A stretch of 64,000 bases of DNA from Craspedostauros australis (lineage: Eukaryota > Bacillariophyta > Bacillariophyceae > Mastogloiales > Achnanthaceae): assembly GCA_026770025.1 (NCBI GenBank), contig JAMXDE010000006.1:2672001-2736000 (forward strand), read 5' to 3'. The notes under the pieces were generated by a model. That model saw only the letters and a program-made list of their open reading frames with translations. It searched no databases and was not told where the DNA came from. The first letter of the stretch is position 1; each line of letters begins with the position of its first letter. This document shows positions 18,822 to 29,108 of this stretch, one piece after another. The position numbers were made by a program, and so were the translations under genes.

Positions 18822-19554
18822 GACTGCCAATGGGTGAATTAGTTTGTCGTATGATGAAACAAGCGAGGGTGGATGGAGCGGCTGTCGTATTATATGATGT
18901 AATGCTCTCCTTTTCCCTGTGTCTTTGCGTTGTCTTCTCTTGGCTTCTTCTTTCGCTTTGGCTGTTGGTAACTCGCGATGATGCCCTCCCTTGTCCTTCC
19001 CTCCGTTGCTCTCCGCCACGGGTCGATGGTGACTGTGCGAGGATGGTTTCTCGAAGAATTTGAAGTTTGGTTTGCCAATCATGTTTTGGCGGCAAATTTC
19101 AAATGTGAATTGTCGGTTCGTGTTGGTCGGAGACAATGGCATTGTTTTGGTCCAGTAGGTCGAAAATTGTTTGTCTCAAAATGTGACACCAACATGACGA
19201 AAACACGTTTTGTGATCAACACGACCACACCAGTCCCGAAATTCTCTGTGCAGTCTTTGGACCACAAGAACAGCAGAGAAGAACGCAAACCAGTCGACGC
19301 GCAAAACTGCACAGACGGAAATCACTCACACAAAAATGGTGAAAACGACACCAAACACGATGACGATCGAACACACTCCGACGCCTGAGCAGGAGGGTGA
19401 GGTGCCTCTTCTCTCTCTCCCTCTCTCTTGCGATCTCCTCACATCCATCTGATCATAAAACCAGCACCTCAACAGCCTTGACACATTTACATCTTCACAC
19501 TCAAGCCAACTCAAATCAACTCAACCAAAACCAACACAGTACAACATATTCAAC
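18822..19554. other. Divergent promoter region
   Basis: This region lies between the starts of the minus-strand selenoprotein gene and the plus-strand gene at 19555. It contains AAATTTCAAATG and TTTTGGCGGCAAATTTC-type strings (the second E2F-like) near 19083-19100. A 136-codon plus frame at 18978 has no recognisable feature and is not called. The last 80 bases are CAACTCAA-rich, typical of a leader. Confidence 0.4.
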
Positions 19555-19962
19555 ATGTCTTCCAACTCCACACGCAATCCAAGCATGATGCTCATCGTCC
19601 TCGCGATCATCGCGATGATTCAATCGACGTCGGCATGGTCCATCGGTCCTTTCGCGATGAGCGTTCCCATCGTCAAGCCAAGATCAACAATGACAGCAAC
19701 AGGCACAGCGACAGGGGGTTTGCCAATTGCATCGGCATTCATGCCAACAGGCGTCACAGCTGATCTTCTGGACTCCGAATCCGTGGTTGCCAATGCCAGA
19801 ATGCAGCCAACGCAGCTCCCCAGCCAACTGTCAGCATCGGGATCGGCAGTTGCTCCCGAGATCGTGGTGGACACGACGTCCTTCACATTGGACGATTCAT
19901 TCCGATCGTCGACTGTCGATATGCTGTATCACCAATCCATGCAGCGAGCTGGCTTGGAGTGA
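19555..19962 (+). CDS. Small signal-peptide protein, possibly plastid-targeted
   Basis: 135 residues from an ATG in an A-rich leader (TTCAACATG). A hydrophobic signal (about residues 11-27, MMLIVLAIIAMIQSTSA) is followed directly by WSIGPFAM. An aromatic residue right after the Ala cleavage site is accepted in diatom plastid targeting, and the following Ser/Thr/Lys/Arg stretch resembles a transit peptide. The rest has no known domain and ends in HQSMQRAGLE. An AG repeat begins 28 bases after the stop. Function unknown; a secreted protein is the alternative. Confidence 0.7.
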   Translation: MSSNSTRNPSMMLIVLAIIAMIQSTSAWSIGPFAMSVPIVKPRSTMTATGTATGGLPIASAFMPTGVTADLLDSESVVANARMQPTQLPSQLSASGSAVAPEIVVDTTSFTLDDSFRSSTVDMLYHQSMQRAGLE

Positions 19963-19990
19963 ACGTTATCGTGAACGCAATTACGGACAC

Positions 19991-20014
19991 AGAGAGAGAG
20001 AGAGAGAGAGAGAG
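19991..20014. repeat. AG dinucleotide repeat
   Basis: Twelve AG units just downstream of the stop codon of the small gene at 19555-19962. Confidence 0.9.
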
Positions 20015-20219
20015 TCGATCTTCTATTCCAGGATGAACTCTTCCAATCATCCAATTATCAACACTTGCAATCAGGAGCAATTTGTGTTCCTCGACAAGGA
20101 GTGCCATCACTGCACCATACAAACAGAATAGACTTAACATACGATACAATAGAATACAATGAGTACACGACACAACCCAATCTTATGCGATGGCACTCTA
20201 TGCATTATTCTCGACTTCC

Positions 20220-23200
20220 TCAGTACATGAATGTGGACTCGAACATGTCTTCGCTGCAGTCCGCGTATCCTTGGACGAGCTCCATGTTTGTGCTAAACCG
20301 CTGGTGTTGCTGCAGCTCTTGGTATTGATGCGGATAGTGAGCTTCCTCTGGCTCATCTTCTGCATTTCTGTAGCTGTTGTGGATGGCGTCGTGGGTATCG
20401 TTATCTGGCTGGGTATACAATGGCGCATCTTCACGCACATATGCCGTCCCGTTGACATCGTCCACCAGCATGCCATCGTTGTCGTCGTCACCGTTATAGC
20501 CATGATCATTCAATTGCGAGGTCTCCTCAGTTGCTTTCTCATCGTCCACATTCGCTTGATCGTCGCTTGCCTCCTCCAGCATGTCGTCAGAACCATTGGA
20601 TTCAATGTTCATGGCGGAGGCAATCGTGGTAGAGACAGCTGCGCTCGCTTCGTGACGTGCTTCCTCTTCCGCTTGTGGGAAAACTGCCAACCAATTCTGC
20701 TGCAGCTCGTCGTGCTGTCTCCCTTCTGGCATGATTTCCATCTCTTGAGACAGATCGCCGCTGTTGTTCGATGTTGTCTCTGTGTTGTTTCCCACGATGG
20801 ACATCTTGGCGGAGTTGAAGATGGCAGCTTGTGCCTCATGTTGATGATGGTGTGCCTCCGGCTGTTGCTGTTGGTGAGAATCACCTGCTGATTTCGGGAC
20901 GCATGCACCTGTTTGTGGTGGAGGCACAGGGTCGGTCCGAACCTTGGAATCGGGCGCCATTTCGGTTTCAGCCACGTGTGCTTCATCTTGGGACGCACTT
21001 GCTGCTGATGCTGCTGCTGCTTCCACCAACGTTTCCAGTGTTGCGGAAGGCCGACTTGCGGCTGGGATGTCGTTGGCGATCGCTCCGTGCTTCACGATGC
21101 TCACGCTGTCACTTGTGCCCACCGTTGCTGCAGCGTCAGCGATCCTGTCATTTTCGCTTGGCTTATCATCCACAGTGCTCACAGCTTCGCTTACGTCCTC
21201 ATCAGCATCTGCGGTGAAAGTTGTCGCTACATTGGCTCCAGCCACCGGCGCGCTGGTGTGCTCGGTGGTTTCAGTGATTGTCGCGACATCGTCCCCGTTC
21301 GTGTCATCACGGTGCTCACCCGTCATGCCTTTGCCCTCATCGTTCCCATTCCCGTTGCCGCTGTCTTGTTCAGCAGTTTGCCGGTCAGTGGAAGCGTTCG
21401 TTGACGCAGTCGCGACATGATCGTCACCGCTTTCATCAATCTCTCCTTCCTCTTCATTCTCGCTACTGCTCTCACTGTTGCCATTGCCATTGCCATTGCC
21501 ATTGCCATTGCCTTCGCCATCGGCGTTGCCAGTGTCAACAGCAGAGTCAACTTCACCCTCCTCTGCGGCGCTCTCGCCATCGCTTTCGCCTTCGTCGTCG
21601 TCCATGACGGGAAAGAATTGGAAGGTGGGAAGTTCGTCGTCACATTCTGCCGCCCACAGCTGCAATGATCTTACCTCATCTTCGCTCAGTGGAGACCGGC
21701 GATGATCTCGTCGCTTGCGTCGCCTTAACGACTGTTGATCATCGGCGTATCCCAACTTCGCCATGTCGTCCAGGTTTCGAATGTGGTATCTCACGCCTGA
21801 TAGGCATCTCAGGAAGCTCAGCCCTTCGATTTCCTGGATGCCGGCATCATTCGAATTCGAATCCGTGTTGGCGACACTGGGGAAGTAATAGCGAATGCCA
21901 TCCTTCCGGAAACCGCTCTTCTTCAGCATCGTCTCCGCTTCTTCATGCGTGATCGGGGCGTACGAGAGTCTGGGAATGTCCGAACTCTTAATGTTCGCGA
22001 ACATGATCCACCTCTTGAGATCGGTTTGTTCATCTGCGGTCAGCCTGTAGAGATTGTCTTGGTAGAGAGGAATACCCTCTCGGCACAGGAATTTGCGAAG
22101 AGCGTTGATGCTCTCGAATCGGTCCAGGTGCGACATGTTGGCAGACGTCTCTCCCGGGAGCCGGTACGTGCCGCTGTACGTGCATCCGCACTTCATGAGC
22201 AGATTCCAAGCCACGGATGTTGTTACCAGCGGCTCGAATGGAATCGTTCCTTGTGGGAAGTCGTCTGAAGTTGCCGATGCGTCAGCTTCGATCTCGATCT
22301 GACCTTCAGATTCGGATTCAACCTCTATCTCAGTGTTTGTCTCACTTTTCATGGAGGCATCACCATCACAACCGCCCGTACCATGCTTGCTTCCGCTGAC
22401 AGCATGATGCGAGTGTTGGCTGTCGATCTTTACACCACTAGCTGCTTCACGATTGTTGTCGCGACTACCTCCACTGTTGGTGCCATCATCGTCGACAGGC
22501 AACCCATTCATCGCGGTGTTCTGTTCTCCCTCCTCCTCTCTCTGCAATTCCACACCGTCTACGAGGTTAACCGCCTCATTCTCTTCTTCCTGTTCTTTGC
22601 CGTCGCTACCATCAGCGGCATCCTTGCTTTTCTTGTGGGACGGGTTGAGGATATGCAGTGTTTCCCACTGCGCACTTCCATTTTCCAATTCACTCACTTC
22701 GATGTCCTCGTAGGACTTGTCCATTTCGGCGTGATCACTTTCTGGGTCGTCACCGTAGGTTGGAATCGGCGCTCTTGAGGTTGCCAGCCACAATCGCAGG
22801 GCCAGCTCCTCGCCATCATTCAGAATCTGTTTGATTTTGGTGGTTGCTCGTCGTGCCTTGCGTCCGGTTCGGGAGGAGGTGGTGTTCTGTTCGGAGCACG
22901 CCTCCTGAAGGTCTGGAATGCCCCGCAGGTACCGTCGCAGATGCTTCAGGCTGACGAATTGCTTGAGCGGCAGCCCGCTCTGCGGTGGCGCAGTGATCAT
23001 GCCTGTCCGCGGAGCTTTCTGGAACCCATACTTTTGCAACAACCCCCAGGCTTCCTTGGAAGTCAGCAGCCTCGTATCCAGCTTCTGTGCGAGCCAGGCC
23101 GACTTGGGATCGTTGCTGTGCCGCGCAAGAAGCTCAACGATGCACCGCGTGCGCTCGTCCAGTTCCTCCACATTGGGAATGCCATGCGTCAGAAAGAATC

Positions 23201-25007
23201 GGAAGGGAGCATTCTTATCGCAGAAACGCTGCGAGTAGATGGCGGGGTTTTGGTTGGCCATGTAGTACGCTCCATCGCTGGTGGAATGCTTCATGCCAAT
23301 GGCCTTGAGCAGCGGGTGGCGTTTGGTCATGCTCAGAATCGGCATGTAGTGCATCCATGGTGCCACGTTGTCTTCGCGATCGCACTTGACATTCAGCACC
23401 GTGTTTCTGCGTCTCTGTTGCAGATGCGCATCTTGTTTCAGACGCTTTTGTCCCTTCTTTTGTTGCCTCTGCTTCTTGGCAGGCGGGGTGCCGCGCTTGC
23501 CTTTCTTCTGGGCAGGTGACGCTTTGGGGCCGGTCTTGGTCGATTTTGGTTTCGGAGAGGAGGTCTTCTTGCGTGGCACATCAGCTGCCTTTGGTAGTTG
23601 GTCATGAACTGACTTTCTCTTGACACCCTTCTTCTTGAGAGTTGTTGGAGCGGAGTTGCTTGTGGGAGCTTCTGTGTTTCCGGTTGCGACGGCAGATGTG
23701 GGTGTGGGTGTGCTGGCTGCACCAGTTGTTGAACTCCAATTGTAGTGCTCATAGCAGAAACGCTTCAATTCATCCCTCGTCATGAGAGGGAAGGGAGATG
23801 CGGAGCTGGATGGGACTTGGTACATGAAGATGTTTTGGTTCGTTTGGGAGGCACCTCTCGCGTTGTCATCGTTGCTGCGATCCACTCTGCGGGATGTCAT
23901 GCCAGCAAAGGTGAGCTTGATCATGACCGCGGCAAAGTCATCGGTTGGTTCCAGCGGCGAATCCAGTTTCGGTGGAACGGGCGGTGGCGCCGTGCTGGTC
24001 GATTTCGCTGTAGGCGTTGATGGCGCAGACTGGCTTGTGGTCTGATGAGCGTTGATTCGCAAATCCTTGGCAGTTGATTGCTGTTCGCTGCGCAAGGGGA
24101 TGACCGTACTTGCACCAACGGAGCGATCATCCGTGGTGTTGCGAGTGCAGGTGGAGACCGATGTCGAGTCTTCCGCAACGGAAACGGCCGCAACACTCCG
24201 GCTATCCCAATGTGTCTCTCTTGGAGGTCGCTGTGGTTGTGCTGGCTGAGATTGCAACTGCTGCTGTTGTTGCTTTGGGGGGAGTCCCAACCGTTGTCTG
24301 CATCTTTGCTCAAACAAGGTGTATCTGTGCTCGTTGGTCACGGCTGCGCCCCCAACGGAGACCGCCGTCTGCTTGGAGGTCCTGCGTTGTTGGATGTACG
24401 ACATGACTTCATCCAGAGCTCGGTGGAAGATGATCCAGTCGTCGTCCGCGGCAAAGATCTCGCGCCGGTTCATCTGATGGTACATGTAGGGCTTTCTGCC
24501 TCGCAGGAATTCCGTGCACCCGTTCACGTGGCCCTTCGTGAGGACCATGATTTCCAACGGATATCCGAACAGCTTGGCGAGCAGAGGTTGAGCATGCTGT
24601 TGGTTCGACGGTGCATCCATTTCCAAGCAATCATCGGCGTTGAGCATGGACTCCATGAAAATGGCGGTGAGTGTCGTCTGTGCATCGTTCCATTGTTGCG
24701 GTGGCATGATCTTCTCCAGATCCTCCAGCATCTCATCAAAGTCAGGATACACCACGGCGGGCCAATGGATCGGAGGCGATTCATGCTGCTGCTGCTGTGT
24801 CGCGGGAGTCTCCGCGAGGTCTGGTGATTGTGCTTGTTGCACAGGCAGAGAGGTGGTGTGGAGGGGAATCCACATGAGCGTCGGTCGCATGATCTGCGTC
24901 GCTTTCATCGTCTGCCGTTGCTGTTGCTGCTGCTGCAGTTGAGAAGAAGGATCCATGGTGTTGGGCGCCCGTTGATCTGCAACATGCGAGATAGCAGCTG
25001 CTATCAT
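20220..25007 (-). CDS. Large Lys/Gln-rich protein with diverged repeated domain, probably nuclear
   Basis: A single open frame of 1595 residues. It has a Gln-rich N-terminus; a conserved-looking block at about 85-206 (PDFDEMLEDLEKI...FHRALDEVMSYI); a Lys-rich nuclear-localisation-like region at 457-535; and at least four diverged modules of 55-70 residues. Each module has a pattern like W-x-LL-K-x-G-[FC] ... Y ... [FV]xSxxxLR+[YF]L+xxGIP. They lie at about 558-612, 648-700 (SKEAWGLLQKYGFQ...LRRYLRGIPDL), 935-990 (AWNLLMKCGCTYS...LRKFLCREGIPL) and 1020-1080 (EEAETMLKKSGFRK). Between them are acidic, low-complexity linkers, including Gly-Asn repeats coded by GGCAAT units near 21480-21520. I recall similar small modules in other diatom nuclear proteins but cannot name the family. 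No catalytic motif is seen. Confidence 0.8.
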   Translation of the reverse strand: MIAAAISHVADQRAPNTMDPSSQLQQQQQQRQTMKATQIMRPTLMWIPLHTTSLPVQQAQSPDLAETPATQQQQHESPPIHWPAVVYPDFDEMLEDLEKIMPPQQWNDAQTTLTAIFMESMLNADDCLEMDAPSNQQHAQPLLAKLFGYPLEIMVLTKGHVNGCTEFLRGRKPYMYHQMNRREIFAADDDWIIFHRALDEVMSYIQQRRTSKQTAVSVGGAAVTNEHRYTLFEQRCRQRLGLPPKQQQQQLQSQPAQPQRPPRETHWDSRSVAAVSVAEDSTSVSTCTRNTTDDRSVGASTVIPLRSEQQSTAKDLRINAHQTTSQSAPSTPTAKSTSTAPPPVPPKLDSPLEPTDDFAAVMIKLTFAGMTSRRVDRSNDDNARGASQTNQNIFMYQVPSSSASPFPLMTRDELKRFCYEHYNWSSTTGAASTPTPTSAVATGNTEAPTSNSAPTTLKKKGVKRKSVHDQLPKAADVPRKKTSSPKPKSTKTGPKASPAQKKGKRGTPPAKKQRQQKKGQKRLKQDAHLQQRRRNTVLNVKCDREDNVAPWMHYMPILSMTKRHPLLKAIGMKHSTSDGAYYMANQNPAIYSQRFCDKNAPFRFFLTHGIPNVEELDERTRCIVELLARHSNDPKSAWLAQKLDTRLLTSKEAWGLLQKYGFQKAPRTGMITAPPQSGLPLKQFVSLKHLRRYLRGIPDLQEACSEQNTTSSRTGRKARRATTKIKQILNDGEELALRLWLATSRAPIPTYGDDPESDHAEMDKSYEDIEVSELENGSAQWETLHILNPSHKKSKDAADGSDGKEQEEENEAVNLVDGVELQREEEGEQNTAMNGLPVDDDGTNSGGSRDNNREAASGVKIDSQHSHHAVSGSKHGTGGCDGDASMKSETNTEIEVESESEGQIEIEADASATSDDFPQGTIPFEPLVTTSVAWNLLMKCGCTYSGTYRLPGETSANMSHLDRFESINALRKFLCREGIPLYQDNLYRLTADEQTDLKRWIMFANIKSSDIPRLSYAPITHEEAETMLKKSGFRKDGIRYYFPSVANTDSNSNDAGIQEIEGLSFLRCLSGVRYHIRNLDDMAKLGYADDQQSLRRRKRRDHRRSPLSEDEVRSLQLWAAECDDELPTFQFFPVMDDDEGESDGESAAEEGEVDSAVDTGNADGEGNGNGNGNGNGNSESSSENEEEGEIDESGDDHVATASTNASTDRQTAEQDSGNGNGNDEGKGMTGEHRDDTNGDDVATITETTEHTSAPVAGANVATTFTADADEDVSEAVSTVDDKPSENDRIADAAATVGTSDSVSIVKHGAIANDIPAASRPSATLETLVEAAAASAASASQDEAHVAETEMAPDSKVRTDPVPPPQTGACVPKSAGDSHQQQQPEAHHHQHEAQAAIFNSAKMSIVGNNTETTSNNSGDLSQEMEIMPEGRQHDELQQNWLAVFPQAEEEARHEASAAVSTTIASAMNIESNGSDDMLEEASDDQANVDDEKATEETSQLNDHGYNGDDDNDGMLVDDVNGTAYVREDAPLYTQPDNDTHDAIHNSYRNAEDEPEEAHYPHQYQELQQHQRFSTNMELVQGYADCSEDMFESTFMY

Positions 25008-26050
25008 GGGATTTGTGTGAAGGTGCGCCTGCCGAAGCCGATGATGATGTGCTCAAAGACCCTTGCGCCCTGTTGTATTCCCAGTTGATCGAAGAGGGAA
25101 CGATACGAAGCCAATCAGTTGGTGCCAATCGCCGACAAGCGAGACGCCCGTTGCTTCACGATGATGCCAATCGTTGTTGCTGTTGATGCAGCAGTTCTGG
25201 CCTTGGTTGGAGTTGTTGGTGTTTATCTTGGTCGTGGCTGTTGATGCTACTCTATCTTGGATGTTGTGCTGTCGTTGTTGTTGTTGTTGTTGTTATTGTC
25301 GATGCTTCTCCTCCCTTGATGATGTTTCCTGTTATACTTTCAAGAAGGAGAACGATGAGATGTGTTATTTGAACAAGTCTCCAATTTCTCGTTCTTGTTC
25401 TTGTTCTTGTTTGTGTTGTTTTGTGTTGTTGTGAGGTTTGTGGTGGATAGTTGTACGTCAAATCCTACGCAAATGTTGTACGACAGAAATTGGCGCGCAA
25501 TCGCCGATTTCGCCAGAAAGGACTGGTTTTGGTCGCCTGGGTCGGAGGCAATCGCGACCAAATAGTACTTGATTAGGTTTTCAGTGATCAGATCGTGCCC
25601 CACGTCAGCAATTGAAGTCTTGGTGTCTTCTCTTTCTTGATTGGCCAATCAGAGAGTCGGGTGTGATGGGGGTTCCCATTTCAAACTCCGTGGTTATTGT
25701 TCCCGTGACAGATGTCCACAACGACTCCATCATGGAAATGACCAACAGAAACCCACAAAAGTCACGACCGAAATAAGATGCTTCACACTGTCGTTGTCAC
25801 GGATGGGAATCCGAACAGAATCGAGAACGAAATGGTGGTGGTGTGATGGGATGTGTGGTGTGATGTGCGGGCACCACCGCCACCAAGTTTCCAGGGTCTG
25901 AGATCTTGGTGTGTGAAGTCGACATTAATCACAAATCATCTGAGAGCAGAGCACAAGCCGCAACCTCAAGTATCGCATTCCATCGCACTCCATCCATCAC
26001 ATTGCATCAGACATCATCACATCACGATCTGGCATTTCGAAGCATCAACG
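25008..26050. other. Divergent promoter region with E2F-like palindrome
   Basis: It lies between the starts of two divergent genes. TTGGCGCGCAA followed by TCGCCGATTTCGCC at 25490-25513 looks like E2F/DP sites. A TTG/TTGTTC-rich stretch lies at 25270-25430. A weak plus-strand frame through 25853-26050 only extends the next gene upstream of its signal peptide. No other gene seen. Confidence 0.45.
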
Positions 26051-28642
26051 ATGGGCGTCATCACCAGAAGATTGATTGCCTTGGCGGCCGTCCTCGTCTG
26101 CGGATCTTTGGATCTCGGATTGCCATGGGGATGCCCATCAGCGGTCGTTCAAGCTGCGCAGGATGGTGCCTTCCAGGTCAAGATCATGCATTCTGATCCT
26201 GCCTCTTCGTCTGCGTCCGCATCTTCCTTCCCGTCCGCCTTCAAACACGGGTCTGGATCTTCAACTGCGCCTCGTACTACCTCCGGTTCCGTATCCACCA
26301 CCGCCGCTGGTAACATGCCGTCGCAACTCAAGGCACCGGGCACCTTTGGGAGCATGCTGAGGGCAAGCACGCGAGCTTCTGATCCGGCCAGAAGCAGAGG
26401 AATGGGCGCGTGGTCGGCCAACAACCTCTCCACGTTCTCAATCGCCGTAATGGGGAACGGCGATGCCACTGGCGCCAGTGCCAACAATCTGCCATCGCTC
26501 CGATCCACCCCGAGACCGCCCGCATCGCACTTTGGTTTCAACATTGGGAGATCATCACGAGTGCGCCGCACGATCCGGAACATCACCAACAACAACGCGC
26601 GCAGAGGCGGCAACGTGGGTCCGCTGCAGGCTGCGCTCACGAGCAACGACTTTCTCGTTCGTTCCACGATATCCTTGGGGAGTGCGCGAGATCTCTACAG
26701 ATCAGCCACGCGACAACCCAACGGCAACGCAGTTGGTGTCCCACAGGACGATCTCTCGACTGCCCAAGGCCGATTCAACAAGCTCATTCATGACGTCATC
26801 GACACCACAGCGCTCGTTGTGGACGGCAGCATCTTTCAGCTCGGAACCGGCGCCATCAATTTGCCGACGCTGACTTCTGACGATGATGCGACATCCATTG
26901 CCAACATGCATCCCACGATGGCGACAGCGGCATTCTCCAACCAATCGCCATTGTCGGTGCTCACGGCACAAACGCAAGCACGAGCGACACGAGCGAACGT
27001 ACCTGCGACAGGCAGGGCTCTTCCCATTGCGAACGATCCGCCGGCCGAACGCCAGCAACATCAGCAATCGTATACGCAGCAACAGCATGACCCAGCCACC
27101 AAGGCCAAGCTGGTCGAGAAGAAGCTCTTCTATGCCAACATCAAGAACTCTGTGAAGACTGCCCTCATCCCTGGATACTCTTCCATGTCGCAAGATGAAC
27201 TGCGACAGCAGGTCCAGATGGAAATGGCGCCACAGCAACGCCAGTGGGAGTCATACTTCAATAATATCTTCACGGAGGACCATCCCTCCATATCCAAGCT
27301 CATGGAGAAGAAGCTCTTCTATGCGGCCGTCAAGGACACCCTCAAGCGACTCATGCTGCCGGGATATTCCGCCAAGTCGCGGGATCAATTGCGCCATCAG
27401 GTGCAGGCCGATATCGACAAGGAACAGCAGCAACAGCAACAACCTGTTGCAAGCATGGCTTCAACTGCCGACGTTGATGCTGGCGTTGATGTCAATGCTC
27501 AGAGCGCTCAAGCTAGCGACCCGCAAGTTCACCGATTTGAGCTCGATTTTGACTCCTCGCCAGCAACTCGAAACGTTGGCGTGGATACCGTCGCCGGTGT
27601 CAATGCCGGTGGCAAACCTACCAGTACTGCAAGCGGCGCAGAAGTCACCTCTCGGCAAGGCGACCGATTCGAGCGCTCTTTCGAACCCCCACCCAAGGCT
27701 GGTAGCACTGCCAGCCCTGCGAGTGACAAGAGGAGCACGAATCCGATGAAATCATTCCAAGCTCAAGCCGAGACGTTCCTCATGAACATCAATCCATTCG
27801 GTGGCGTTGCCACCAAGGAAGCAACCGAATCCACAGAAGCATCTGGAAAAGGCAACAGATTCGGCGTTTTCAACAACTTCGGTGGAAACAACAACAACAA
27901 CAATAAGAATGATGATGGTGGTGACGACGAGGATGATGTAAAAGGCACGAAAAATCAAAAGAACGAAGGCTCGCAGTTCGATATGGCCCAGCGAATAGAA
28001 TCCACCAAGGCGGCCGCCATCGGGGGAGTGGGTGGCGCTGTGGGGGCCACGCCGATCATCTTCATTCACCATGCTCTGTTATCCATCACGGGCAGTGGGG
28101 GGTTGCCGCAATGGGAATTCGCAACGGACATGTCAGCCGTCCAAGCTGCCTTGTTCGCCTTGGTCTATCGATACGCAGTGCGAGAAGGAGATAACAATCC
28201 CATGCTCAACCAAGGTGTCATCGGCGCATTCGTGCTGACACGGACGCTGGCCAATGTCCAGACATCGCCAACCTGCTCCGCGTTGCCATTGAGCTGTGAG
28301 TATGGTGCACACACGCTACAGCGTTGCACGTGTGCGGAATGAAGCGTCATCAATGGCAGTTATCCGAGTTTGTGCCCCGCTTTCTCCAATCCAGCGCATC
28401 TGACCCATCTCTGTCACCTTGCCACCACTTTTGCTGCCCATTGCTCCTCGACAACTGAAATCCGCCACTTCATCATTCCATGCTGGCCACTAAACACAGG
28501 CGGCGAGCCACTGGAGTACCTGGACTGGGGAATGCTATCTCAGATCTTTGTGAATGGGGTAGAATCAGCCGTGCTGTTCGGTGCTGCAGCTCTCGCATTG
28601 GAGATTGCATTCCGAAAAGGCTTCTTGTCCAAGTTCGACTGA
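26051..28642 (+). CDS. Signal-peptide protein with tandem repeat and C-terminal membrane domain, two exons
   Basis: Exon 1 is 26051-28295, the intron 28296-28499 (GTGAGT...AACACAG), and exon 2 28500-28642. The join in phase 1 gives ALPLSC-GEPLEYLDWG; total 795 residues. The first ATG opens a signal peptide (LIALAAVLVCGSLDL), which makes the upstream in-frame extension unlikely. The middle is Ser/Ala/Asn/Gln-rich. It holds two copies of a 62-residue unit (KLVEKKLFYANIKNSVKTAL at about 353 and KLMEKKLFYAAVKDTLKRLM at about 416). The C-terminal 190 residues carry several membrane segments (GGVGGAVGATPIIFIHHALL; QAALFALVYRYAVRE; AVLFGAAALALEIAF) and NPMLNQGVIGAFVLTR. I recall similar domains in plastid membrane proteins of plants and algae, so plastid location is possible. 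Function unknown. Confidence 0.82.
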
Positions 28643-29108
28643 CGCTGAAGTCGATTTTGATGTCGAATGGTGAACATCAACGGAAGGATGCCGTCATCGA
28701 GTACAATGCTCACACAATTCGAGGAGCTCCATGGTGACCAAGTTGTAATTCAAGAACACGACACTCTTGGAACTCGTCGCGCTCCGGTGCATTCCACCAC
28801 CTACCGTCCAATATCGGAGATCAATCATTTCATAGAATAAGTATCAGTACTAATACACACTGCATGATGAAAAAAGAACGAAGACAGAATGTCTGTTGCC
28901 TTTTCGCCCTTTCGCCGGACACACTTTAAGGTGGGCAAAGATGTGAATTGTAGTAGTTGTAATAGCAGTAGCAGTAGCCATTCATCGAGTTAGCCTCATG
29001 CAGTTGCTGCTGTGGCGTCTATGCTTCCACAACACGAGAGTGCATGTCATGTCGGGTTTGACTCCACATGATCCAAGAAATGAAATCAACGCTATCCCGA
29101 ACCTTGAC
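28643..29108. other. Convergent intergenic region
   Basis: 466 bp between the 3' ends of two genes. No gene or clear repeat seen apart from a GTAGTAATAGCAGTAGC-type stretch near 28955-28980. Confidence 0.5.

Noticed and set aside
25853-26050. 66-residue N-terminal extension of the gene at 26051
   Set aside because: It would bury the signal peptide; the sequence is CATCA-rich leader.
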